A DNA stretch of 26,480 bases, taken from the NCBI GenBank assembly GCA_016218095.1, contig JACREV010000178.1:1-26480 (forward strand), written 5' to 3'. The position numbers were made by a program, and so were the translations under genes. Source of the DNA: Deltaproteobacteria bacterium (GTDB taxonomy: Bacteria > Desulfobacterota > GWC2-55-46). Numbering within the stretch: the stretch's first letter is position 1; each line of letters opens with the position of its first letter. Of the stretch, positions 8,378 through 14,859 are shown piece after piece. Below the pieces are notes generated by a model that was not told the origin of the DNA, searched no databases, and saw only the letters and a list, made by a program, of their open reading frames with translations.

Positions 8378-8410
8378 AAAAAAAGGCCTCCCTCGGGAGG
8401 CCTTTTTTTT
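8378..8410. terminator. Bidirectional intrinsic terminator between gspD and the DUF2267 gene
   Basis: The arms GGCCTCC and GGAGGCC (8385-8391 and 8396-8402) enclose a four-base loop. A run of seven A lies on the left and eight T on the right, so the hairpin can end transcription from both converging genes. It begins 22 bases after the gspD stop, and its right end abuts the stop of the minus-strand gene. Confidence 0.93.
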
Positions 8411-8411
8411 A

Positions 8412-8792
8412 CTACGCGTTCTCCATCTCTTCGGCTACGTCCGAGGGCATGTCGAGCTCGAGCTCTGTTATGGCCTCCTCGCCTACGGCCTCCTTGGTCG
8501 TGTGAAAGACCGTGTCGACGAGCTCCCTCGCGTTGTCATCATTCAAGTTGAATTCAGCGCCTATTTCGGAAATATACTCTTCCATCGTGATGTCTATGGG
8601 GCGCGCCTGGTGGCCTCTGAGCCTCTCGTAGGTCAGCGGCTCCGGGAGCCGTTCGATGAGCCTTTTCGCCTGCTCCTCTTCCATGGAGCTGGCCAGTATC
8701 CCGAGGACCGCCTTTACAGCCGCGTCGGCGGTCTCGATGTCGTCGAAGTAGCCGAGGTTCTCGACATCGCTTAAAAACTTCTGGTATTCCAT
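8412..8792 (-). CDS. DUF2267 family protein
   Basis: This 126-residue acidic, all-helical protein starts MEYQKFLSDV. It shows the DUF2267 pattern of an N-terminal (D/E)YxxFL helix, a helix with AVKAVLGILASSM, the motif RLPEPL near residue 50 (the family's LPxxL) and a second half-repeat opening with ITMEEYISEIGAEF. The family has no established biochemical role. The ATG is preceded by a strong GGAAGGAGG ribosome site. A promoter candidate on the minus strand, TTGACA (8873-8878) with a 17-base spacer and TAACTT (8850-8855), lies upstream. The gene is divergent from the ATP-grasp operon and shares its regulatory region, which may indicate co-regulation. Confidence 0.82.
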   Translation of the reverse strand: MEYQKFLSDVENLGYFDDIETADAAVKAVLGILASSMEEEQAKRLIERLPEPLTYERLRGHQARPIDITMEEYISEIGAEFNLNDDNARELVDTVFHTTKEAVGEEAITELELDMPSDVAEEMENA

Positions 8793-8849
8793 CCCTTTGC
8801 CTCCTTCCTTGAAACGCGCGATATGCGCCGTATCCGGAAATCCTACTTC

Positions 8850-8930
8850 AAGTTAAACACAGAAGCCCCTTTTGTCAAACGTCCGGCCCTTATGGTTTGA
8901 CTACCCGGTCCCTTTGTGGTAGTTGATAAT
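8850..8930. promoter_or_regulatory. Divergent promoter region with inverted repeat spanning both -35 boxes
   Basis: Minus strand: TTGACA (8878 down to 8873), 17 bases, TAACTT (8855 down to 8850). Plus strand: TTGACT (8897-8902) with a weak -10 at 8920-8925 (17-base spacer) or the better hexamer GATAAT at 8925-8930 (22-base spacer). The perfect 7-base arms GTCAAAC (8874-8880) and GTTTGAC (8895-8901), 14 bases apart, overlap both -35 elements. That makes them either a symmetric operator or simply two mirror-image -35 boxes. The -10 elements are poor, so the exact start sites are uncertain. Confidence 0.5.
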
Positions 8931-9020
8931 TATGTGCGTGAAGGAGAGCCGCAGGACCCCCTCGACGTATCCGCGCCCCGCCGGCTCGGGCGCGAGACCC
9001 CGTCTTTCAAGGATGGCTTC

Positions 9021-10475
9021 ATGAGCCTTCCCTTATTTGCCGATGATTACCGCCTTAAGCTTAACGAGGCCGTCTCGATGCTCGGCGCTCCCGGCGTATC
9101 CTCGCTCTTCGATATCCTTAAAAGCGAGTCGCTTGCGCGCGGCTTCACCTACCAGAGGACCGGCGGCGTCATCGAGGCTATCCACCTCATGCTCATCCCG
9201 TCGGTATTCACCGCGGAACAGATAGGGTATTTGAGCGTCGTCGCGCACGCCATCCATCGGGGCATGGAATACATAAGCAGGGCGTGGGGCAAGGACGAAA
9301 GGCTTCAAAGACTCCTCCCGTTCGAGGAGGAGGAAGGGGCATGGATAAGGTCCGTAAGGAAAGACCCCGGCTCGCCCGACCCCCTCTGGTACAGGCTTGA
9401 CGCGCACCTCGATATGGACGCGCCGGACTGGCAGGAGCGCATCTCGATATTCGAGATAAACGCCTGCGCCGTCGGCGGCATCCATTACGGCCCCACCGCC
9501 GAGAGGCTGTTCCTCGAGGTGATCGCCCCGTTTTTGAAGGAGAGGCTCGGAAGGCTGCCGCGCCTCACAAGGGGCCCGGACGCCAGAGACCTCCTCTATC
9601 TGCTCGCCGCGCGCCACGCGCGCGCGATAGGGCGGCCCACGCTCAACTTCATATTCTCCGAGGACACGACCGCCGAGGAGGGTATCACAGAGGGGCCCTA
9701 CATTGTAGAGTACCTCAGATCGACGGGCGTGAACGCGCTTATCGCGGACCCGAGAGAGTTATATATAAAGAGGGATGGGATCTGGTACAGGGACACGCCC
9801 GTTGACGTCGTCTACAGGAACTTCGAGGCGAGGGAGATAATCGAGATGGAGCGCGAGGGCATTGATACGAGCGGCATAAGGCTCGCCTTCGAGAGGAATC
9901 AGGTCATCTCGTCCCTTACAGGCGACTTCGACCACAAGGCGATGTGGGAGGTCCTCGCCTCCGGCGAGTTCGACGCGTATTTCAACCCGACGGACGCCGC
10001 CATATTCAAAAAACACCTCCCGTGGACGAGGGTCGTGGGAGAAAGAAGGACACTCGGCCCCTTTGGCCGCGAGGAGGACCTCGTCAGCCTCTTAAGGAAC
10101 GCGCGGGAGTCGCTGGTACTGAAGCCCGACCGCCTCTGCGGCGGATACGGCGTGGCCATAGGAAAGAACATGTCCCCTTCAGATTGGGATAAGACGATCG
10201 ACGAGGCCATGCGAGGGGACTGGGTCGTGCAGGCATACTCGCCTCCAGAGATATCGAAGTTCCCGGTGCTTGAGAACAATGTTTTGAGCCTCGAAGACCA
10301 CAATATCGTCTACGGGCTTTCATCCACCCCGGACGGCACGGGGGTCCTCGGCAGGGTCTCAAGGGAGGGTGTCGTGAACGTCGCTCAGCAGGGCGGGCTG
10401 ATGCCGGTCTTGAGGCGGGGAGACGACGGCCTTAAAGACAGCGTAAAGGCGCCTCTTTCCGGGGCAAGGGCATGA
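9021..10475 (+). CDS. Circularly permuted ATP-grasp family ligase, substrate unknown
   Basis: This 484-residue protein resembles the glutathionylspermidine-synthase-like, circularly permuted ATP-grasp proteins. Visible landmarks are FEINACAVGG (144-153), VVYRNFEAREI (263-273), VVGERRTLGPFG (338-349), the nucleotide-binding segment LKPDRLCGGYGVAIG (367-381), WVVQAYSPP (401-409), then EDHNIVYGL and VVNVAQQGG (451-459). Such enzymes use ATP to form amide or peptide-like bonds. I chose ATG 9021 because AAGGA sits seven bases upstream. The frame is open back to GTG 8916, but that extension crosses the candidate promoter and has no family features. The stop overlaps tldD by four bases (ATGA), so the ligase is translationally coupled to the peptidase. 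The substrate cannot be told from sequence. Confidence 0.8.
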   Translation: MSLPLFADDYRLKLNEAVSMLGAPGVSSLFDILKSESLARGFTYQRTGGVIEAIHLMLIPSVFTAEQIGYLSVVAHAIHRGMEYISRAWGKDERLQRLLPFEEEEGAWIRSVRKDPGSPDPLWYRLDAHLDMDAPDWQERISIFEINACAVGGIHYGPTAERLFLEVIAPFLKERLGRLPRLTRGPDARDLLYLLAARHARAIGRPTLNFIFSEDTTAEEGITEGPYIVEYLRSTGVNALIADPRELYIKRDGIWYRDTPVDVVYRNFEAREIIEMEREGIDTSGIRLAFERNQVISSLTGDFDHKAMWEVLASGEFDAYFNPTDAAIFKKHLPWTRVVGERRTLGPFGREEDLVSLLRNARESLVLKPDRLCGGYGVAIGKNMSPSDWDKTIDEAMRGDWVVQAYSPPEISKFPVLENNVLSLEDHNIVYGLSSTPDGTGVLGRVSREGVVNVAQQGGLMPVLRRGDDGLKDSVKAPLSGARA

Positions 10476-11917
10476 AGGGGCTTTTCGTCTCCATACTCGC
10501 GCGCCTTAAAAGGCTCGGCGCCGACTACGCCGACATAAGGCACGAGCGCATAACGACCGAGTCCCTTCAGGCGCTCGACGGAGAGGTCGAAGGCTTTTCA
10601 ACAGATACCTCCGCCGGGGTCGGCATAAGGGTCTTATATAAGGGGGCATGGGGGTTTGCCGCAACGAACGTCGTAAACGAGGCGGGCGCGATGAAGGCCG
10701 CCGAAGAGGCGCTCGCAATCGCAAGGGCCTTCTCCGCCGTGAACGCGGATAAGGTCCGCCTATCCGAGGCCGAGCCGTTCGTCGAGTGTTATTCGACGCC
10801 TTACATAATCGACCCCTTCAACGTCTCGCCGGAGAGGAAGATATCCCTGATCGCCGGGGTCACCGGCGCGGCGTTGAAGGAAAATGGAATATCCTCCGCC
10901 GAGGCCTTTCTTGAGTTCTCGAAGGCGGAAAAGGAGTTCTTCAGCACCGAGGGGGCCGTCATCACGCAGACGATATTGACGAGCGGCGGCGGCTATCATG
11001 TGATAGCCGGGGACGGCGACGACGCCCAGGTCCGCTCGTACCCGGACGGCCACCACGGGCTCTTCGCCACCAGAGGCTACGAGCTCTTAGACGAGCTCGA
11101 CTTCATGGGCAACCTCCCGAGGGTGATCATTGAAGCCCGTTCCCTCGTATCCGCGCGCGAATGCCCAACGGGCGCGAGGGACATAATAATAGACGGCCCT
11201 CAGCTCGCGCTCCAGATACACGAGTCTTGCGGCCACCCCTCCGAGCTCGACCGTGTGCTCGGCGCCGAGCTCGGCTTCGCCGGCGGGAGCTTCCTTACGC
11301 TTGATAAGCTTGGGGCGTTCAGGTACGGCTCCCCGATAGTGAACATATACGCGGACCCGAACGAGCCCTTCGGTGCCGGGAGCTACAGGTTTGACGATGA
11401 GGGGGTGAGGGGCACAAGGGTCGACCTCGTAAGGGAAGGCGTCTTTACCGGCTATCTCACCTCGCGCGAGACGGCCCCCTCCATAGGAGGCGCCTCGAAC
11501 GGATCGATGAGGGGAGAGGGATGGGGAGGGCTCCCGATAATAAGGATGAGCAATATCTGCATGGAGCCGGGCAAGGGGACGCTCGTTGACCTCGTATCGG
11601 ACACGAAAGACGGCCTCCTCATGTCCGTGAACAGGAGCTGGTCGATAGATGACAAGAGGCTCAACTTTCAGTTCGGCTCCGAGATAGCCTGGGAGATAAG
11701 GAACGGAAAGCTCGGGCAGGCCTTCAGGAACCCGGTCTATTACGGCACTACACCCCGGTTCTGGGCCTCCTGCGACGCCGTATGCGGCAGGGACGATTGG
11801 CGGATATGGGGGCTCAACAGCTGCGCCAAGGGCGAGCCCCTGCAGACCGCCCACGTCGGCCACGGCGCCTCCCCCGCGCGCTTCAAGTCCGTGGAGGTGG
11901 GCGTGAGGAAGATATGA
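10472..11917 (+). CDS. tldD: TldD-like zinc metallopeptidase subunit
   Basis: This 481-residue protein is of TldD length and organisation. The N-terminal PmbA/TldD domain starts RLKRLGADYADIRHE. The zinc motif is H250-E-S-C-G-H255 (HExxxH), and a late Cys451 in LNSCAKGEPLQ is the likely third ligand. The segment after it, HVGHGASPARF, is also family-typical. In characterised TldD-TldE pairs the heterodimer degrades unfolded or short peptides through a narrow active site, removes the microcin B17 leader and degrades the CcdA antitoxin. After the zinc motif this copy reads PSELDRVLG rather than the GLEGD I recall from E. coli TldD, which suggests a different subfamily. It overlaps the ligase upstream and tldE downstream by four bases each. 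Confidence 0.92.
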   Translation: MKGLFVSILARLKRLGADYADIRHERITTESLQALDGEVEGFSTDTSAGVGIRVLYKGAWGFAATNVVNEAGAMKAAEEALAIARAFSAVNADKVRLSEAEPFVECYSTPYIIDPFNVSPERKISLIAGVTGAALKENGISSAEAFLEFSKAEKEFFSTEGAVITQTILTSGGGYHVIAGDGDDAQVRSYPDGHHGLFATRGYELLDELDFMGNLPRVIIEARSLVSARECPTGARDIIIDGPQLALQIHESCGHPSELDRVLGAELGFAGGSFLTLDKLGAFRYGSPIVNIYADPNEPFGAGSYRFDDEGVRGTRVDLVREGVFTGYLTSRETAPSIGGASNGSMRGEGWGGLPIIRMSNICMEPGKGTLVDLVSDTKDGLLMSVNRSWSIDDKRLNFQFGSEIAWEIRNGKLGQAFRNPVYYGTTPRFWASCDAVCGRDDWRIWGLNSCAKGEPLQTAHVGHGASPARFKSVEVGVRKI

Positions 11918-13260
11918 TGAACGGACTGCTCAAGGACAGGCTCATCGAGGAGGGGGAGAGGATAGCGGGAAGCAAAAGGGCCGATACGATCGAGTTCGTC
12001 GCAAACCGGGAGTCCTCATCCACTTTGCGGTTCTCCTCGTCGCGTTTCCACCAGGGCATATCGGTCTCGGACGCGTCGTTCCACATAAGGGTAACGATCG
12101 GCAGGAAGATCGGGGTCGCCTCGACGAATTCGATTGAACGGGACGCGTTGGACAGGTGCCTTGACGAGGCGTTATCGATAGCGCGCTCGACGAGGGAGGA
12201 GCCGTTCCTTTTACGGATCCCCGGGCCGTGCCGATATGCGAAAATCAGCTCCTTCTTCGAGTCGACGGAGCGCGCCACGAACGGAGAAAAGGCGTTGCTC
12301 GTCTCAACGGGGTTTAGAGACGCCGGGCGCTCGGGCGTACTCCACTCCGGCGCGCTCTCAACCGCCGTGGGAGAGATAGCCGTAGTGAATTCCAGGGGGC
12401 TGAAGGCCTGCCACCCGTATACCTTCGTGCACTTGAGCTCCGTGGCGTCGAAAGGCGACGCCACCGGGTTCGAATCCGCCGTATCGAACGACCTTACGGA
12501 GATCGACGTAAGGGGGCTCATGAGCGCCTCCGCCGGGACTTGCCTTAAATCGTCATCTCCCGGGGAGTCGAAGCCCGGCGTCTACCGGGTGTTGCTTGAG
12601 CCCGCGGCCGTAAGCGAGCTCGTCCACTGGCTCTCCTACACGGGCTTCGGCGCAAAGGGCTTCCATGACGGGACGAGCTTTGCAAGCGAGAGGCTTGGAG
12701 AGGCGGTAACAGGGGAAAAGGTCACCATATATGACGACGGGCTCGACGCAAACGGCATGGCGATCCCGTTCGACTTCGAGGGCTCGCCCAAGAGGAGGCT
12801 CTCGCTCATCGACAAGGGGGTGGCCTCCGGGGTAGCCTATGACAGCGTCACTGCGTCGATCGAAGGCAGGGAGTCGACCGGACACGGGCCCTTCCCCGGA
12901 GACAACGAGGGGCCGTTCCCCGAGCATGTATTCATGGAGGGCGGGGACGCGGCGGCCCCCGACATGCTCCCGCTCCTCGGAGACGGCATACTGGTCAAAT
13001 CCTTCCATTACGTGAACGGGCTTTTGAACCCGAGGGAGTCCCTGATGACCGGGATGACGAGGCACGGCACGTTCCTCGTAAGCGGCGGCGCGGTAAAATG
13101 CGCGCTGAGACCCATGAGGTTCACCGAGAACATCCTCGAGGCCTTCCGCAGGATCGAGGCGGTCTCGAGAGAGACGGCGGTCTACCCCAACGGGTCCTTC
13201 CCTCTGGGCTCGGTCTCGGTCCCTTATGTCCTCATAGACGGTTTTTCGTTCACCTCATGA
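11914..13260 (+). CDS. pmbA: TldE/PmbA-like partner of TldD
   Basis: This is a 448-residue protein of the PmbA/TldD family without HExxxH, as expected for the non-zinc partner that shapes the substrate channel. Recognisable pieces are ADTIEFVANRES near the N-terminus, VVNSRGLKACH in the middle, DDGLDANGMAIPFDFEGSPK and the C-terminal GMTRHGTFLVSGGAVKCALR followed by LIDGFSF. Two adjacent ATG codons (11914 and 11917) are possible starts. The first gives the ATGA overlap with tldD; the second has better spacing from the AGGAAG at 11905-11910. The heterodimer is probably cytosolic. There is no signal peptide. With the ligase upstream it forms a three-gene unit with no gap. Confidence 0.9.
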   Translation: MMNGLLKDRLIEEGERIAGSKRADTIEFVANRESSSTLRFSSSRFHQGISVSDASFHIRVTIGRKIGVASTNSIERDALDRCLDEALSIARSTREEPFLLRIPGPCRYAKISSFFESTERATNGEKALLVSTGFRDAGRSGVLHSGALSTAVGEIAVVNSRGLKACHPYTFVHLSSVASKGDATGFESAVSNDLTEIDVRGLMSASAGTCLKSSSPGESKPGVYRVLLEPAAVSELVHWLSYTGFGAKGFHDGTSFASERLGEAVTGEKVTIYDDGLDANGMAIPFDFEGSPKRRLSLIDKGVASGVAYDSVTASIEGRESTGHGPFPGDNEGPFPEHVFMEGGDAAAPDMLPLLGDGILVKSFHYVNGLLNPRESLMTGMTRHGTFLVSGGAVKCALRPMRFTENILEAFRRIEAVSRETAVYPNGSFPLGSVSVPYVLIDGFSFTS

Positions 13261-13296
13261 TTTTTATCCAGGTCAAGGCCCCTTTTTCCTGAAAAG

Positions 13297-13305
13297 TGGT
13301 ATACT
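13297..13305 (+). promoter_or_regulatory. Extended -10 promoter for the REC-PilZ gene
   Basis: TGG followed by TATACT matches an extended -10 element (TGn plus a hexamer with five of six consensus bases). No good -35 lies 16-18 bases upstream, which an extended -10 can tolerate. A start near 13312 would leave a leader of about 24 bases with GGGGA six bases before the ATG. Confidence 0.5.
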
Positions 13306-13335
13306 AAAGCAGGAGGGGGAACACGGGGAACTACA

Positions 13336-14025
13336 ATGGCGATCAGGTCCAAGAAGATACTGGTCGTGGATGACGACGAGCTCATCCGCGAATGCTGTAT
13401 AGAGCTCCTCTCCAACAGCGGATACACCGTCGACACCGCCTCCAACGGGATGGCGGCGATAGAGCGGCTCGGCGCGTCTACCTACGACCTCGTCATATCC
13501 GACGTAAACATGCCGCTCCTTGACGGCATCGGGCTCTTTCTCTCGGTTTTGCGCGAGTTCCCGTACCTGAAGGACAGGTTCTTCTTCATGACAGGCGACG
13601 TGGCGGAAGGCGCGGAGGGGCCGGTCTTGAAGGGGCTCGGCAGGAAGGTGATAGCCAAGCCCTTCAGGGCAAAGGAGCTCCTCTCTACCGTAGACGCCTG
13701 CCTGAACCCTCTTAAGTATTCCGTCTGCGAATGGCCGAAGAGGAGGTCCGAGAGGTTCGCGTTCGTCGCCGACTGCACGGTGGAGTTCGGCGAAGGCGCC
13801 GTAAGGCTCTCGGCGCGGGTACTCGACATCTCGGAGAGAGGGCTCAAACTCAAGTACCCGGGAGAGCCGAAGGGCGCGGATATGGACGCCGGGGTATACA
13901 TAAAGGGACTCGACCTTAAAAGGACGGGACGCGTCAAATGGTCCCGCTCCGCTGAAGGCACGGTGATCTCCGGCATTGAGCTTACCGAGCCCCTGCCGGT
14001 CTCCTCGGTCCTGGGCAAGAGGTAA
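13336..14025 (+). CDS. Response regulator with PilZ output domain (REC-PilZ)
   Basis: This is a 229-residue protein. REC domain, about 5-120: acidic pair D12/D13, phospho-acceptor D56 in LVISDVNMP, T86 in FFMTGD and K108 in IAKPF, so all receiver residues are present. PilZ domain, about 134-225: RxxxR at R136-R140 and DxSxxG at D164-G169 (DISERG), the two signatures of c-di-GMP binding. The protein can therefore join phosphorylation input to c-di-GMP sensing, with no DNA-binding output. No cognate histidine kinase lies next to it. It sits upstream of decayed signalling genes and on the same strand as the HD-GYP phosphodiesterase, which suggests a shared c-di-GMP theme but not a shared transcript. 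Confidence 0.93.
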   Translation: MAIRSKKILVVDDDELIRECCIELLSNSGYTVDTASNGMAAIERLGASTYDLVISDVNMPLLDGIGLFLSVLREFPYLKDRFFFMTGDVAEGAEGPVLKGLGRKVIAKPFRAKELLSTVDACLNPLKYSVCEWPKRRSERFAFVADCTVEFGEGAVRLSARVLDISERGLKLKYPGEPKGADMDAGVYIKGLDLKRTGRVKWSRSAEGTVISGIELTEPLPVSSVLGKR

Positions 14026-14166
14026 CTCCCCGGTCTATCCGGCTCTTCTTTCATAACCAGCGGGTGAAAACATCCGTTTTCCTGCTCCTCCCTCTTTATT
14101 TCGCATCCTAAGTCTGCTAAAGTACCTATCGTCTGGACGGTAAACTCCGCTCATCCGGGACCTCGA

Positions 14167-14318
14167 ATGGCTGTATCGTTACGGACCAAGATAGTCTCAA
14201 GCTTCTCCCTCGTCTTCGCGCTCCTCTCTTTCCTCGGACTCCTCTCCCTTTAAAGAAGGCCGACAACGCGCTTTACAGGGCCAAGGAGGCGGGCAGGGAC
14301 AGGGTCGAGCGCGCCTGA
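14167..14318 (+). pseudogene. Fused remnant: sensor N-terminus joined to the last residues of a GGDEF domain
   Basis: From ATG 14167 the frame reads MAVSLRTKIVSSFSLV and continues as a hydrophobic helix for 28 residues, the usual start of a membrane-anchored sensor, then stops at TAA 14251-14253. In the frame starting at 14253, without a gap, follows KKADNALYRAKEAGRDRV and a stop at 14316-14318. That is the conserved C-terminal end of diguanylate cyclase domains (xADxALYxAKxxGRxxV). A large internal deletion in a TM-...-GGDEF gene, with loss of frame at the joint near 14250, explains both pieces. Without the GGEEF site it cannot make c-di-GMP. Confidence 0.75.
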
Positions 14319-14402
14319 AAAGAGAAGCATTTCATTAATTTAGACTTTAAAGCGTTTAAAACGCCCGCCTCAATCCACGATGCACACACCTCCTTTAATA
14401 CC

Positions 14403-14431
14403 TTGACGAAAAACAAGTTTTAGGATATTAC
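14403..14431 (+). promoter_or_regulatory. Candidate sigma70-type promoter upstream of the sensor genes
   Basis: TTGACG, a 17-base spacer and TATTAC lie in the most AT-rich part of the region. Transcription would start near 14438, more than 400 bases before the REC-PAS gene, and would pass through the CheR-like remnant. It may be the former promoter of that gene, now serving the three sensor genes downstream. Confidence 0.45.
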
Positions 14432-14541
14432 TATTGTAAACATTGTTTTAAAGGTCTTTTCAGACACGCCCCTGACGGCGGGGGCTTTAAGGCAGGATGC
14501 GCGAGCTACATCCTTCAAGTCAACTCATAAGAGGATGGGAC

Positions 14542-14760
14542 ATGACGCCGTGCCCCATTGTTCTTCGAGATGGACGGAAAAAGGCTGAAACTCATATCGG
14601 AGCTTGTCTCCGATGGGACAGGGTTACGCATACAGCCGGAAGATTACACCCATGCCTTTGAAGCCGCCTCAGGGCGGGCGCGTCTTTTAAGCCTTTCTTT
14701 TGTAGACTACCTGAACCGCATCCAATCACACGCCCTCATCTCGCAATTGCGCTCACCGGG
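14542..14760 (+). pseudogene. Possible frameshifted remnant of a CheR-like N-terminal domain
   Basis: ATG 14542 has a good GAGGA site six bases upstream, but its frame gives an unremarkable short peptide. In the next frame, from about 14561, the sequence reads FFEMDGKRLKLISELV, then GTGLRIQPEDY and, after a charged helix, SFVDYLNRIQSH. This recalls the small helical N-domain of CheR methyltransferases (an (I/L)xxLVxxxTGLxI start and a later SFxxYLxxL). No catalytic domain follows; the frame runs into low-complexity sequence at about 14760. A start codon out of frame with the recognisable part points to a frameshift. The resemblance is weak and judged by eye. Confidence 0.35.
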
Positions 14761-14794
14761 AAAACTGAAAAAAGACGGACGAGAGGGCCATGGA

Positions 14795-14816
14795 CGCGGG
14801 CCGCTGGTTGCCCGCG
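14795..14816 (+). repeat. GC-rich hairpin upstream of the REC-PAS gene
   Basis: CGCGGGC (14795-14801) pairs with GCCCGCG (14810-14816) around an eight-base loop. No T run follows, so it is not a standard terminator. It lies 43 bases before the ATG of the REC-PAS gene and could act as an mRNA structure if transcription starts near 14438. Confidence 0.45.
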
Positions 14817-14859
14817 CCCCACGGGCTACGGCCTTATATACTTGCGTGAAAGGCGGGAG

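Larger units (their letters stand above)
14026..14859. other. Decayed signalling region of about 830 bases without an intact gene
   Basis: This is the only long stretch without an intact gene and is clearly more AT-rich than its flanks between about 14320 and 14460. It holds an AT-rich inverted repeat, GAAAAC atcc GTTTTC, at 14066-14081, a fused sensor/GGDEF remnant (14167-14318), the inverted repeat GCGTTT a AAACGC (14352-14364), a promoter candidate (14403-14431), a possible frameshifted CheR-like fragment (14542-14760) and a GC-rich hairpin (14795-14816). I see no tRNA, no c-di-GMP riboswitch core and no insertion-sequence ends. Confidence 0.7.

Noticed and set aside
8916..9020. N-terminal extension of the ATP-grasp protein from GTG 8916
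   Set aside because: The extension crosses the candidate promoter, lacks a ribosome site and shows no conserved motif, whereas ATG 9021 has AAGGA at good spacing. It remains possible and is mentioned in the gene entry.
11087..11863. Minus-strand open frame (258 codons) opposite tldD
   Set aside because: It lies fully within the TldD gene, whose zinc motif and C-terminal signature are intact. No ribosome site or family feature is seen.
14270..14396. Minus-strand AAAGGAGG at 14389-14396 as the ribosome site of a small gene
   Set aside because: The GTG codons at normal spacing lead to stops within a few codons. The only longer frame starts inside the purine tract itself and reads back through the GGDEF remnant.
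14440..14560. Possible riboswitch in the AT-rich leader before the sensor genes
   Set aside because: I looked for the conserved core of c-di-GMP riboswitches and other common classes and did not find it. Only short hairpins (for example GGATG/CATCC arms) are present.
14795..14816. GC-rich hairpin as an intrinsic terminator
   Set aside because: No T run follows the stem and the open frame of the REC-PAS gene starts soon after.
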